Shown here: positions 1 through 11,936 of the stretch, piece by piece
Layout: each line of letters starts with the position of its first letter
Numbering within the stretch: position 1 is the stretch's first letter
Assembly (NCBI GenBank): GCA_025667525.1
Contig: CM046874.1
Location: forward strand, 423,601,229 to 423,665,228
Reading direction: 5' to 3'
DNA from: Glebionis coronaria
Taxonomy: Eukaryota; Streptophyta; Magnoliopsida; Asterales; Asteraceae
Length of the DNA stretch: 64,000 nucleotides
Position numbers and translations under genes: made by a program
The notes under the pieces: model-generated
What the model was told of the DNA's origin: nothing
Database searches by the model: none
The model's input: the letters and a program-made list of their open reading frames with translations, nothing else

Positions 1-117
1 ATGTTTGATTCCGGTATTTCCGTTATGGTCATTTAATGTTTTAGTACATTTACCTTATGCTTTGATGACACGCCATAAATACACGTAACGGTCCACTTAT
101 CCAAGTGGGGTGTTACA
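1..117 (+). mobile_element. End of 5' LTR, element A (cut by window edge)
   Basis: These bases match the last 117 bp of the LTR at 4660-7506 with no difference that I can see. Both copies end in GGGGTGTTACA. A PBS follows immediately, which fixes this copy as the 5' LTR of a plus-strand element. The rest of this LTR lies outside the window, so the target duplication cannot be tested. Confidence 0.93.
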
Positions 118-121
118 ATTA

Positions 122-131
122 TGGTATCAGA
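122..131 (+). other. Primer binding site, element A
   Basis: TGGTATCAGA starts 4 bases after the LTR end and matches the complement of the 3' end of plant initiator tRNA-Met. The match weakens after 10 bases (AAGCAAGG follows), so priming may be impaired. Confidence 0.8.
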
Positions 132-296
132 AAGCAAGGTTCGACCTGTAGGCTCTAAAACTTGACCTGTGACTAGCGGGTAGTCACCAGGAACTTCCCA
201 GATTTTGGCGTTGTTATCTCTCATGTCTCTCATGGATTATTCAGTCAGTTTTCTTCATTATCAGTCAGTTTTCTTAAAGTTTTGACTAAGTAAAAA

Positions 297-761
297 GGTT
301 GGTACATAACTAGCCACATTTAGTCGCATGTGCTTTTTAGCGAATTTTCGTGTTGGTGAGCTGACCATAGGCGTTCACCCTGCCCGTTCGGATTTATGTA
401 TAGATGAACTGGTCATGGGCGCTTATCCTTACTCATGACAGATTCAGGTTTTCAGTCAAATATCACTTGGTGAACCAGCCATAAACGTTCACCATTTCTC
501 AAGTCGAATTTCATGCTTTTCAGTCAAATGATGTTTTGTGAACCGATCCGCAGTTGTTCACCTTTGTCATATCAGGACAGTCCATAAATTTTGACAAGTA
601 TGGTTTGAACTACAGCCAACCATATTTAGTCTCAGATTATGAATTTCTATACATGACAGTTCTCAGAAATTTTTGACAAGCATGGATCGAACCAAAATCG
701 CCCATACTTAGTCATATGTTTTGTTCCTTGAAATCTGTGGATTGAAACATAGCCATCCACA
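297..761 (+). repeat. Array of about eight degenerate hairpin units in the leader of element A
   Basis: Units start near 298, 355, 403, 469, 538, 599, 682 and 737, at 49-82 bp spacing. Most have a 6-7 bp stem around an 11-12 nt loop. Clear stems are GGTGAGC/GTTCACC (355-379), GGTGAAC/GTTCACC (469-493), GTGAAC/GTTCAC (538-561), TATGGTT/AACCATA (599-624) and GTGGAT/ATCCAC (737-760). The units at 298 and 682 are weaker and that at 403 has one mismatch and one wobble. Loops often contain CATAGCC or ACAGCC. Text such as ATTTAGTC and CAGTCAAAT recurs between stems, showing common descent. Confidence 0.75.
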
Positions 762-2639
762 CGAGTTGATGTTAAACCTCAGTTGATTTTCTTTTATGTT
801 CTAGTAACAGTCAAATTTTCATATCCTCACGTTGATGTCGTCTTCAGGTTGATTCAGTTCATGTCTCCTTACGAGGATTATGTTTTCAGCAAAGTAATGA
901 TCTTCTCATGTTAAGATACACAAGAATTTCAGTAAAACCCATATTCATGATAAATCATGATTGGCCTTCATTAATCATGCTTCATCCTGACCACTGTTGG
1001 GACTTCGATTATATCATACTTTCAGTCTTGATATAACTAGCAGTAAGTCGACGCAGGAATTACAGGCTATCATGTTACTTACTTCAGACCAGTTTACTAT
1101 CGTTTAAATCAATTTATTTCCTAGATCACGTCAGACAAGCGACACCAGTATCGACCATCTAATAAAATTCCCACCAATGCCATGAACAGTAGTCTATATG
1201 TACCCTCTGTATAGTGCCTCAGTTATACTCCTTGTACAGTGATACATGTGTACTCCGCGTACAATGCCTCGATATGCTTCATGTGCAATATTCATTTTGT
1301 ACTTCATGTACAGTAGTCCAGGTGTACACCAGATACCCTACTCCATGGATATTGCTAATCGATCCTCAATCATCTCGGGCGTTTCCACTTGTCAATATTT
1401 TACCAGGTGCGGATGCTGCTCGTGAGTTGAAGATTTTACCAGATTCTGATGCTGCTAACACTTTGAAGACCTCAAAGTTTCTGATGCTGCTGATACTTTG
1501 GAGATTTCTCAAGATGTTGATGCTGATGCTGTTATACTATAAAGACACCGCAGAGCAAGGACGAAAACTATAAATTTGAACTTCATGTCAAGAATAAATT
1601 TCAACCATCAGACACTACCATTCCGTTACATACTTTTACCTTCTCAGTTAGATGTCACACTCCACTCAGCTAACCGTATATTCAAAGAGTGGGAACCGGT
1701 ACTCAGCCGGCCACTCAGCAGAATAGTTACATGAATCAGGGTCATGATAATGATCGTCATAAATTGACAGACAAAGCAGTAGTGACAACCACCGTGCTTA
1801 TAATTAATCAGTCGGTAACCATCGGAATTCCGGAATGGACGTGACCAGAAATACAAAGGTCAGTAGTCTAATCGGTCCGCCAACCCTAGCTGTTACCCGA
1901 AAAATTTTTCAGCCTTGTTCAAAATCACCTACTAAAACACATGTTAGGACATCAGTCAAGACATGGGTCTCTATTATCCTTTTTTAAAACACCTTTCAGG
2001 ACACCAGATACGATACATGTCATATGAATACCTTCTCAAGGTACGAGTCAAGACTCATAACTCCAGTATGTTTTCTAAACTAGGTCCTCAGAAATTTAGG
2101 GTACCTTTCAGAAAGGGGTATACCCATTCTATTATGCCACTCATGAATCAGATCATTAAAAAAAATTCAGTCACCACCACTAGAGTAATTTTCAGGTTAG
2201 ACACGCAGTGTTCATTCTGTGAGGTTACAGATGAACACATTCAGTGAAAAGTCTCCATGTTTACTTCACGTGTTCCTATGTTAGCTTTATCTTAAATAAG
2301 GTAGTTACCTGCCTCTCAGCCAGAAAGGACTCAACAGTATCACCATATTTATTAAAGTTTTATTTTCTGTTAACGACAAGATCCGTCTTCCCAAATCCCA
2401 AATATATTCATTATACTTTCTGTCAGAAAAATCAGTATAAATTATTTCTGCCTTACAAGCGTGTGACTTATCAGTCCATAGCTACGAAGACTTTTAGCTA
2501 CCAGTTATAAATTCACTTCTAAAATTCCTTAAATCCATGATCAACATAGTATACTAAAATTTCCAGATGTCATTCCGGAAATTCATTCCTGACTACAAGA
2601 CATAATTTAACATCGAGGTTGTCTCAAGAATTGTGCCTG

Positions 2640-3350
2640 TTTCCAAAACTCTTTATTCCAGAGTTGCATCTAAGTTAAAAGGGTTGCATCAATTACTGCA
2701 AGAATTATCGGAATGAGGCTTTATTCGCCCTGGCATACCACCCGGAAATGTGTCGTTTCTGTCTATCAGGAAGAAGACCGGTAACATGAGATCATGTATC
2801 GACCACCGATGTTTTGACAAGATCACCATTTTTGATCGATGTTCATTCCACGAATAGCAGGTTTATCTGATCTGCTATGATTTCTTATATATTTCCAGAA
2901 CAATTCACGATCATGTCACCATCAGTGGTGAGAGAAACATATTATAGTCACTCTAAAAATTTTTGAATTATACTTCTGAGCTCCCTAATGCTCCAGCTAT
3001 AGTATCAAGTTTATGAATAAATTTTTTTTTATGACTTCGCAGACAAAATCGTCAGTATGTTCTTTGATAACATTCTGATCTTCTAAATTCTAGAGAGGTA
3101 CAAGATAATCATCTTCTCACAGTGAAATAGATTCTCCGATAGGAGAAAAATTGTATACGCAGCTTCCTAGATATGAATCCCAGTAGAACAAGGTGGTATT
3201 TCTGGACCACACTATTTCAGTAGAAAGGAATTTCAGACAATCTCGCGAAGGAGAAGGCCATCACCAGATGGTCACGACCGACGCCGGTGAACGAAGTACA
3301 AAATTTCTAGAATTCAGTTGGCCACTACCGCAGAAATTGCTGAAGGTCCT
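2640..3350 (+). pseudogene. Reverse transcriptase relic, element A
   Basis: Conceptual translation shows ordered pieces of a Ty3/gypsy reverse transcriptase. They are GFIRPGIPPG near 2720-2750, a basic KKTGNMRSCIDHR stretch near 2770-2805, a degenerate catalytic box reading FFDN near 3060 where the family has an aspartate pair, and FLDHTIS near 3200. Stops (for example just before GFIRP) and frame changes separate them. It is non-coding today; the identification rests on the order and spacing of the motifs. Confidence 0.85.
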
Positions 3351-4338
3351 CTGAATTAGCTTTCTATGGATAAGTTTTCACATAAAGGAGAGGACCTACA
3401 CTAAAATTTTGTATTCCATAAGATCCTACGCTACGAGAGATCTATTTTACCCAGACTCAAAATTCTTTCATGTCTAATCACTCATATTCCACCAGAAGGT
3501 ACCGTAATCCCAGGAAGAATTTGATAGAAACAGTATAACAAATTGATGCAACTATGTCCTCAGGCATCTAGATAGGACACCGACATGCTGCAGGAAATTC
3601 AGCAATAGGTCGTATGATTCCAAAGTATTCCATCAACAATCTTGTCAGATCGAAATTAGCGTTCGCGAATCGCGCTCACGTTCATGTTCACAATCACGTA
3701 TACGTTCACATTTAAGTTCATGTTTATTTTCACTTTCATGTTTATGTCTCATACGCGGTATGAGGTTGTTTCAGTTCATCTTTTATGCTATGTCGTGATT
3801 TAAGCTCACGTTGGGTTCATAACATCGTTCACATTCAAGTTCGTGTGCCATTTCACGATACACGTTTCTTAGTTATTACCGACTACGGTTACAGAAAGCT
3901 TGAGAGACCAGACTCAAGTTTAGCACAACTATTCCATAACCAGGCAGACGTTTCACATCTCAGGCCGTATCGTTTGGCATTCATTCATCAGTCATGATAT
4001 GTTCTAGTATCACGTTCACGGTATGATTCACGTATCACCTCGATTATATATTCCATGCCTAGCATTCCTCATATAATTGTGAACCACGTTCACAATTGCT
4101 CACGTAGCACGCTCACAATTATTCATATAGTTCATCCCTATATATTTCAGCAGCTTGCTCAGAGTTATAAATGTTATCTTTTCAGAATATTTACACGTAT
4201 CGTTTCATGTATCATACATGCTATAGTTATTCAGTCTATCAGATTCAGAAAATCCATCTTAAGTATGGAACCAGAAAGTATTCAGCATTCATCAGGACAG
4301 GGTCATCAGGACCAAGATATTTTATTTATTATGTTTAG

Positions 4339-4412
4339 ATCTTTGAAGGAATCGTTCCGAGTGGGAGGCCACTTGAAGCGGAGGAGTCCATCCGGACTTC
4401 TCATCCTTTTCC
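4339..4412 (+). pseudogene. Chromodomain tail relic, element A
   Basis: Allowing for one missing base near 4373, the translation contains an EAT-W-AEESIRTSHP-type stretch. This is the helix that closes the chromodomain at the integrase C-terminus of chromoviruses. Its position 250 bp before the 3' LTR fits. This is the basis for calling element A a chromovirus. Confidence 0.72.
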
Positions 4413-4646
4413 TTCTATAAGTCAGCGATGTCCTTTCAGTCATGTCACGTTCCATGTTCTATTCAGCCATGCCACGTTACATGATCACTTCAGTCATATC
4501 ATGTTTATACCTATCAGCAGTATTATGTCCTAATTAGAGGACGAGTTATCCTCAGCTTAATTGTCTTTTCAGTTTACGTGTCCTTTCAAGTTCTTATAGC
4601 TTCATCAGCTTATTACCTCTAATTCGAGGACGAATTTCTCCTTTTT

Positions 4647-4659
4647 AGAGGGGAAGAAT
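4647..4659 (+). other. Polypurine tract, element A
   Basis: AGAGGGGAAGAAT directly precedes the LTR start TGTAAAACC. Two copies of a TTCGAGGACGAA-like word lie nearby (about 4622 and 4688), a common companion of plant Ty3/gypsy polypurine tracts. Confidence 0.85.
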
Positions 4660-7506
4660 TGTAAAACCACATCATTATCACATCCTTAATTCGAGGACGA
4701 ATTATTTTTTTTACCCGCTTTAAAAGTCGTCGAACGTTAATTACTGACAATCACAGATTTAATTTTAATGTTACATAATTATTTATTCAGTTAATAAATA
4801 ACAGTGTTAAATCAAGTATTACCAAAACATTATTTATTCAGGAAATGAATAAGGCACGTCAGAATATATTCATGAGGGTTAATATACGAGCACTAAGAAA
4901 TGTCGAAAATCCACGAATAGCAATTTCCCACAGTCTCAGTTTTAATTAAAATCATGACGTAGTTAATCATTCAGAAAAATAATTATTGCTAATGAATAAT
5001 TATCTACTAACTATTCAGTATTACGTAAACACTTATTTTCAGAAAATAAAATTAATACATGTCAGTATATAAAAATACGAACACGTACGCGAGTATTTAA
5101 ACACGACACGAAAAATCGAAATAAGGTAGTATTTAGGTGGTTATAGCTGGCGGTTTAAAAAAAAGGGGGAAAGAACTTTGGGATTTTAGGCCCGATTCAT
5201 TTAGAAAGAAAAAAAAGAGGAACGGGGTAACCCCTTTACACATACAGCGACCAAAAAAAAAGAGTATAACAGATTTAGGGTTTTCTCCCTATGCTGCCGA
5301 CAAAAAAAAAGAGAAGAAGAAACGGGAACTAGGGTTTTCCCTAAGCTAACCGCCGGCATGAACAACAACAAGAGGGTGACGGGCTGGTTTTACTTGTTTG
5401 ATTATGCGTCAGAAATCCACCCCTAATCTCGATTAAAGGTGATCACTTCTTACATTTTATTCATTATGAATCCACCCTAGAACGCCACGAACACGAATCT
5501 ATAATCAGAAAACATGTATATTTAAATAGATTACTATTTGGGGTGTGGTTGTTTTGATTAGCCGAGACCACAGCAGGGTCTCGGTGATGGTGTTTTACAA
5601 CAGGCCGCAGCCCTTATACCATCAGGGGTGTTTGTTTTCATTACGGGGGTAAGGGGTGCGTGGTGGTGTTTTGTAGACTGACCAGCCGAGACTTCGAGTC
5701 TCGGTGGTGCTCTTGTTCGATCAGACTCGGCCAAAACACAAGCTGGGGCGTTTTATTTTCTAAATACAGTGGGTAAAAGACTCAGCAGGGGGCGTTTGGG
5801 ATTAACAGAACATAAGGGTGCGTTTGGGTTTGTAAGGTGGCAACAACATAACAAGCAGTGGGAACCACTGCATTAGCAGTAGGAACCACTGCATTATCGG
5901 TGAGAACCAGTGTGCAAACAGTGGGAACTAGATGAACAAACAGTGGGAAATTATGGCAAGTAGTAGAAACATATAACATATAACATACAATAGAAAAAAA
6001 TATAAAAGCAGTGGGAACCACGAAATATTTGAATTGGTAAATTATTTATAAATGAGTTTTATAAATTAATTAATTATATTGCCCAATTTTATTAATCTAA
6101 TTAATAAAATTAAATTAATTCTAGCTTTATCATTTTTATCCTATTAAAAACTTATGACTCATAAATAATTTAAATTAAAGATATTAAATTGGAAATAATT
6201 CTAAATTAGGAAACTTTCTAATTATAACGAGTTACTATACTATTTTTAGTAATGCCAGATTATACATTATACGTAATCAGAAATACAGAGTACATTAAAG
6301 CAGTAATATTTATGAACTGTCAGAATTTAGTAGATTATATATAAATAGTAATACAAGCATAAATTAAATCCAACGGAAACAGTTAAGAGCAGTAAAATAT
6401 ATAACATCAGTCAACTTATTTTTCGCGTACGTTATTTATGTAGTAACCATGAAGTCGGATAGATCTTTCAGCTTTCAGTCGTCTTTCATTTCTGGACAAG
6501 AGGTACGGAATTTCCGTCCTTTCAGTAAGGACTTCCTTTCCTATGCATGATTAGGATTTCCCCATCTTCAGCCAAATGTTTTCCCCAGTATATGTTTAAA
6601 CTTATTAGTAATCATGTTAAGAATTAAATAAATTGCCTGAGCATTATATACAAGCATGTTTAGTTTATGTACTAGTTACGGAGGTACCGTAACCACGGCA
6701 CTAGAGGCACCGGTGTCGTGACTCACATGCAGGAGAGTGATATCCTGCATCGTCCCACTCAGCTCAGCTTGGCCATTTTATCAGTATTATTAGTGGGGCG
6801 TATGGATGCATCCTAGGCTACAGTTTACAGTTTAGCAGGTGAATGTGGTGTGTGCTCTACATCCTTCACATTGGAGCTGATCCCTCCACCCAGCACAGTT
6901 ATTTAGAGGTCACCCCTCTACAGCATGACGAGGTCACCCCTCCAGTTATTCATGCAACGTTGTTACAGCACATGACCTATATAAGCTCTGGCAATTAAAT
7001 TACAGTAAATGCATGTTTTCAGATTTTAACAGATAACAGTTCAGCTTTATTAATTATAATTCAGGCTTTACAGATTATACACAGATTTCCGCTGCAACTT
7101 TACTTATCAGTCTTACAGCTCTAGTATTTTATCATCTGTTTCTTTTTAGTAATTCCCTATCATGCTTTATATCTGTTCACTGAGCGTTATGCTCAGCCGT
7201 AGTTCCTTTCATGTTCTAACGGCAGGTACACCAGGACGCTTTTAGGATTCTAAGAGCACGTGCATTTGGGATGGAAGCTATCCAGACTTCTTATTTTATG
7301 CACTTACATTATTCTGCTTATTTGGACATTGTTTAGTCCTTTCTTTCAGTATTTTATTTTTCATGTTTTGAGCTTAGGTTGGATTACTGATGTTTGATTC
7401 CGGTATTTCCGTTATGGTCATTTAATGTTTTAGTACATTTACCTTATGCTTTGATGACACGCCATAAATACACGTAACGGTCCACTTATCCAAGTGGGGT
7501 GTTACA
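4660..7506 (+). mobile_element. 3' LTR of element A (2.85 kb)
   Basis: It starts TGTAAAACC after the polypurine tract and ends GTGTTACA, with its last 117 bp identical to 1-117. It carries A-rich imperfect repeats near 5155-5345, a 21-bp minisatellite near 5855-5960, and an acceptor-like CATGT...GGCAGGTA block at 7210-7228 shared in form with the other LTR families here. There is no coding capacity. Confidence 0.9.
5855..5960 (+). repeat. 21-bp minisatellite inside LTR of element A
   Basis: About five units of the type GCAGTGGGAACCACTGCATTA run head to tail. The first two (5855-5875 and 5876-5896) differ by one base and later ones are more diverged. Each well-kept unit is itself an inverted repeat (GCAGTGG/CCACTGC). 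The period is a multiple of three, which explains a repetitive antisense reading frame that I do not consider a gene. Confidence 0.8.
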
Positions 7507-8288
7507 CTGTAACTTACAACAATTCGTGTACTATGATTTTTAAAATGTGGGCTTCCAACCCACTTTTCCACCAAGCCCACAACAAAAAACAATTACCACA
7601 GCCCATTATTGTTTTTGCAACGTTTAAAAGAAAAAAGGGGTGGACAAGATTTTTTTCATTAAATACGACATATATCAAATGGATTTAGGGTTCTTAATAA
7701 ACCATCAGCCACCATTTTCATTCTAATCACCAAAATTAAAACCCTAATACTAAATCTATCACTATCCCATCTCAACCCCACATCATACCAGTCCAAAAAC
7801 ACAGCTAAGAAACCCATTTGATGCTGCCAAGAATCAAGACCAAAGACCAAGTTTAAAATCAGAATATGCTTCAAGAATATCCATGGCCAATTCGGGTAAC
7901 CAATAGATTAGGGTTTATTGCTTTCTAGAACAATCTTGTACCCACTATATAAAGGAGTAGGCTTTCTTCTTTTTATTTGGTTCTAGAATTTTTTTTAATG
8001 TAATCCTTTTTTTCTTTCAATGAAAAAAGTTGGTATTTAATTTTCTGAGATCCAAACGTTTATGCAATTTAATTTTATTTTATTGTCAATTTTAATTCTT
8101 GTTTTAATTTTCGAAATCAATTTGTGTTTAGTATTGTGTGAATCGAAAAAAAAGGGTTTCTTTTTACTGTTCGGATAAAAAAGGGAGAATTTATTTGTGT
8201 GTTTGGTTACTGTGATACGAGTGAGACAAAAAGAGAAAGAGGATTATTTGTTGCTGTCGGTTGAAAGAAAAAAAAGAGTACTGTTTGG
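7507..8288. other. Spacer with LTR-like or promoter-like segment; target of element B
   Basis: It starts one base after element A with TGTAACTTACAAC and includes a good TATA box (CTATATAAAGGAG, about 7944-7956), then T-rich DNA and CAATGAAAAAAG. This could be U3-R of a short LTR or a decayed promoter. No PBS or partner copy is visible. The stretch continues after element B at 20511. No reading frame here looks like a gene. Confidence 0.35.
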
Positions 8289-8364
8289 TGTGACAATCCG
8301 TCAATTTATGGTTTATGTTTTATTCTCAATATTTAATTGAAAACATTCTTTTAATGTTATAATA

Positions 8365-8670
8365 TGAACTCACTTATTTTTGGGAAGAAATTTGGATTTA
8401 CGTCTTGAAGTAGCATCGACTACTTCTAAACCGGAGGATTCTACGTTACGTGCTTACGTTTACATACACCGTTTTGGTGACAGTCCGACATTTCAGAAAA
8501 TAAATTTATCCATGAATATTATTTTGAGATTTTAAATTTGTGTTGGTTCATAAACTCACAAATTTACGAGAAGAGATTAGGACTTACGTGAATAATTTAA
8601 CGTCCTTTACGACTAAACCGGAAACCTTAGGATTACGTATTTACGTTTTTGAACTCCGTTTTTATGAGAA
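8365..8670 (+). repeat. Diverged internal duplication near the LTR start
   Basis: Two blocks about 184 bp apart (8365-8480 and 8549-8670) share the series ACTCAC, GGAYTTACGT, CTAAACCGGA, TTACGT...TTACGTTT and CCGTTTT. The first holds an inverted repeat GAAGTAG/CTACTTC around six bases (8408-8427). The same pair of blocks is present in all LTRs of elements B and D. Confidence 0.6.
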
Positions 8671-10532
8671 AATTTTTATTAGATTCGTTTTGTGCCGTTG
8701 ATTCATAACTTATAAAAAACGTTTTTCGTAAAACGACCCGAGGGCACGCAAATCGAGGAATACCCGTAAATTTGTGGGATGAGACAAAACAAGTTTTGCC
8801 CCACCCCACTAATATAGGATGGCAACATGTAAGCTACCACACCATTAGGTGTCAAAACTTCACAAGGAAGCTTGCACACTTGTTGCTTAAAGCTTAACTT
8901 GTAAGCTATACACCACAAAACCACTTGCAACAAACCATTTCTCACATTCAACACATGAAAACCACCATAAACACTCTCCTCTCTCTCTAAAATTCGTCCA
9001 AGAACCACCCCTAATCACCCTCATTTGATCAAATTCAACCATAAAATCTTATGTTATTCATGCATAAGATGAAGAACCTTTGAAGCCTTTAAGATTGAAG
9101 GTGATTTGGTGATGTTAAAGGGCTGATTCCTACAAGAATTTTACAAGTATTGGTGGTCTTGAAGATTGGTGTTGATCTATCACAAGTTTCTCCATCAATA
9201 ATCCAAGCCTTGATGAATACCTACATAATCTTGGTGGTATAAAGATTGTTCTCCCCATCCTCTTGTTATTTTGATTATGTAATCATTTATTTTCTTTCTT
9301 ATTGTATATGTATATGGTGAATATATGATGATAAAAATGTTGTGTGGGGATCAAGTGTTGTTAAATATGATTAAAAAGATGAAAAACCATAAGAAACAAG
9401 GCTAAAATCTTGCTTAAATTGTTGGCTGTATAAAAACAGTAAGTAACCAAGTTATAAACTGATAAAATTACAAGGTAGAATCCATTTACAGTAAGTGTTA
9501 GATGTCATACACATGTGAGAGTTGGACATGCAATGGAATCATCAAAATGAGTGAGATATGATCAAAACAAGATGAGTGTACCAATCTGAATAGTCTGTTT
9601 TGTAGGGACTGTTAAGGATAGTTAAACATGGAATGAGCAGTATCTATAAATAACTTATTTGTAGCACATAATATGAAGTTTATTTCATCCAAAAATGAGC
9701 TTCTATCTCCTTATAGAACTCAAGATATGATAAAAATGGTGAATATAAAACTAAAAATCAAATTTTGAAGAATTAATGTTTAATAGTATTATATAAGCAC
9801 TCAAACTAATATAGTATAAAATGTGAATTAAAACCCACTAACTTATAAATTTCATTTATATAAACATGTATAAGGTTAAATAAATGGACACTTTATAAAA
9901 ATGGTAGTTGAATAAGATTTATAAGTTATAAAAACTATAAACATGATTTTTACGACTTTTTCGGCTATTACTGTAAAATTAACGTTTTTCGCCAATTAAA
10001 ACTTAGACGATCAAACCCGTCTAATGTAAAGTTTTTAAAATTCATATACTGATATATAAGTACCTAATACAAGTAAAAACCGATAAAACCCGAACTATAT
10101 GACATACGGACATTAACGAGCTAAGTTAGCATATTGGAGTAATAATTTAACTAAATAAGTTAAACACTTATAAAAAATTACTTATTGGGCTTAACCCATT
10201 TGGGCCCAACTTGTAAAGTATAAATACTGATAATACAAGTATAAAATGGATTAATACAAGTTAAAGAACTTATAATAAGCTTATTGGACTTAAAATATGT
10301 AAATAGGTAAAACTAGTAAGAAGTTACCAACACATAAACACTAAAATGAGTAAAAGTATATAAACCCACTTGATCATCATCATATATATAAAGTCATCAT
10401 ATATATACATAATTGTTATTTTGATAAAGTCATTGGACAAAATTCTAAGAAAAGTATTATTTGTCTAGGTTTCCGTGATTGAAGCACGTATCGTACATCC
10501 GAATTGTCGATAACCCGCTTTCCCACATCAAC

Positions 10533-11415
10533 GTGAGTTCATAGCCTCGCACTCTTTTAAATGTTTTTATGAAATATTTGATAAACCCGCGAGGGAGATA
10601 ACATGTTAGTTTTTATGAAATAGGACACTTGTTGTCCCAATTGTTTGTTTATTGATTTGGACACGGATGATTGTATGACCCGATGAATGATTATATGACC
10701 CGATAAATGAAATGAAATAGATTATTAAAGTTAGGTTATGTCACTAAAAGTCCCATTAGCATGAATTGTGAACTACCGGGATTTGGTAGACGCTTATGCA
10801 TATAATAGTACTATTTGGGGACGATCACCCCAGTTCCCGCCTTGACGGTTGATCCCCGTCGTGCCACATTGATTGGTAAGCGAATTTATGTATGAGAAGA
10901 TTTACACAAGCGTGATTATTGTGACGACACGCTAATTTAGATGGGAAAATGAGTTTCGGGTTAGCTACCCGTTGTTTGTTGTAGTAAGGTAACAATGTCA
11001 TGCGGCTTATAATAATCCAATTAACGAAATACTGCTATACGCACCGAATTACAATATATTGCCTGACTAGCAATACGGGGTCATATTATTGATATTATGT
11101 TTGTGTATTGGTTTTACATAACCATATTCATATAACGGTTTTTATTTAACTCTACACGACGTAATAAAAACGTATTGTATGATATTTTTACGACACTGGT
11201 TCGTATAATGATTTTTAAGGCGAAAGCCTATATTATGATTTTGATAAGGATTTGTATAAAATGACTTTGGCTATTTTATGGCCTATTACAATGATTTGTA
11301 CAAAATGATTTTCGGTAATAATTTTATACCGATGTTATATTGATGGATTTTATTAAACTCTATGAATTCACTTGGCGTTATCGCTGACCTTTTCTTTTAA
11401 CATGTTGTATCTCAG
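10533..11415 (+). promoter_or_regulatory. Putative intron within the LTR of family B/D
   Basis: GTGAGTTCATAGCC at 10533 is a strong 5' splice-site match. TATCTCAG ending at 11415 is a fair 3' splice site. The interval is 883 bp, with counterparts at 19365-20245 and, on the minus strand, at 50165-51054 in element D. Element C shows the same two blocks 569 bp apart although the sequences between are largely different. Splicing is inferred only. Confidence 0.4.
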
Positions 11416-11678
11416 GTACTTGAAGGTAATTCTCGGGAAGACAACAAAGAATTCATGGCCCGCACTTAAATAACAATTTCCATTCAAATGCTTTGTAAAA
11501 CTTGTATGAAATACAATGACTTGGGACCTATGTAAATTTGATATTTATGAATGGAAATGCTTTATTAATAAACGACGCGATTTTTATGCGTTGTCTATGA
11601 TGTGAGTAATGTGCTATCCCGTAACACCAACGAGTCTTCCGCTGTATTGAATTGTGTAAATTTGGGGGTGTTACAGTT

Positions 11679-11692
11679 TGGTACCAGAGCTC
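11679..11692 (+). other. Primer binding site, element B
   Basis: TGGTACCAGAGCTC begins 3 bases after the LTR end. It matches the initiator tRNA-Met type PBS except for C instead of T at the sixth base. Element D has the same variant, so it is a family feature. Confidence 0.85.
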
Positions 11693-11856
11693 TCGTTATA
11701 GAGAACGAAAGATTTTTTTTAAAACCAAGGTTTTGAATAAAACTTTTCAAAATCTTTTAACTATAAACATTTTTCTAAAAATGTCTAAAAATCTTTTGAC
11801 TATAACGGTGCCGAAGAATTCCCGAGTTACCGACAAAGCCAGACTGAGAAGTGTTA

Positions 11857-11860
<4 letters not shown>

Positions 11861-11935
<75 letters not shown>
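11861..11935. repeat. (TA)n microsatellite in the leader of element B
   Basis: About 75 bp of pure AT/TA sits in the 5' leader. Element D has only two short interrupted tracts at the matching place (58681-58712), so the tract expanded in B after the copies separated. Confidence 0.95.

Positions 11936-11936
<1 letters not shown>

Larger units (their letters stand above)
118..4659 (+). mobile_element. Internal region of Ty3/gypsy chromovirus A, decayed
   Basis: The order seen is PBS, a leader with a hairpin array, a long stretch with no recognisable gag, reverse transcriptase relics, an integrase-position stretch, a chromodomain tail and a polypurine tract. This is the order of a plant Ty3/gypsy chromovirus (Tekay-like by layout, which is inference). 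No frame longer than about 120 codons is open and pol is broken by stops and frameshifts throughout. The integrase interval (about 3650-4240) is unusually rich in TTCACG/TTCATG words and shows no readable catalytic motif. The element cannot encode its own machinery. Confidence 0.85.
8289..11675 (+). mobile_element. 5' LTR of element B
   Basis: It is 3387 bp, starts TGTGACAATCC and ends TTACA just before the PBS. It lacks a 14-bp segment near 8757 that the 3' LTR has at 17577. It contains a diverged internal duplication (8365-8670), a donor-like GTGAGT at 10533 and an acceptor-like TATCTCAGGTA near 11409. A 101-codon antisense frame at 8703-9008 is also present, slightly changed, in the other LTR. 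Confidence 0.95.

Noticed and set aside
297..761. CRISPR-like array
   Set aside because: Units are degenerate with variable spacing, stems vary, and the setting is a retroelement leader in plant DNA.
1214..1573. 119-codon plus-strand frame in element A
   Set aside because: It has a repetitive Asp-Ala/Leu-Met composition from short DNA repeats (GATGCTGCT) and no gag signature.
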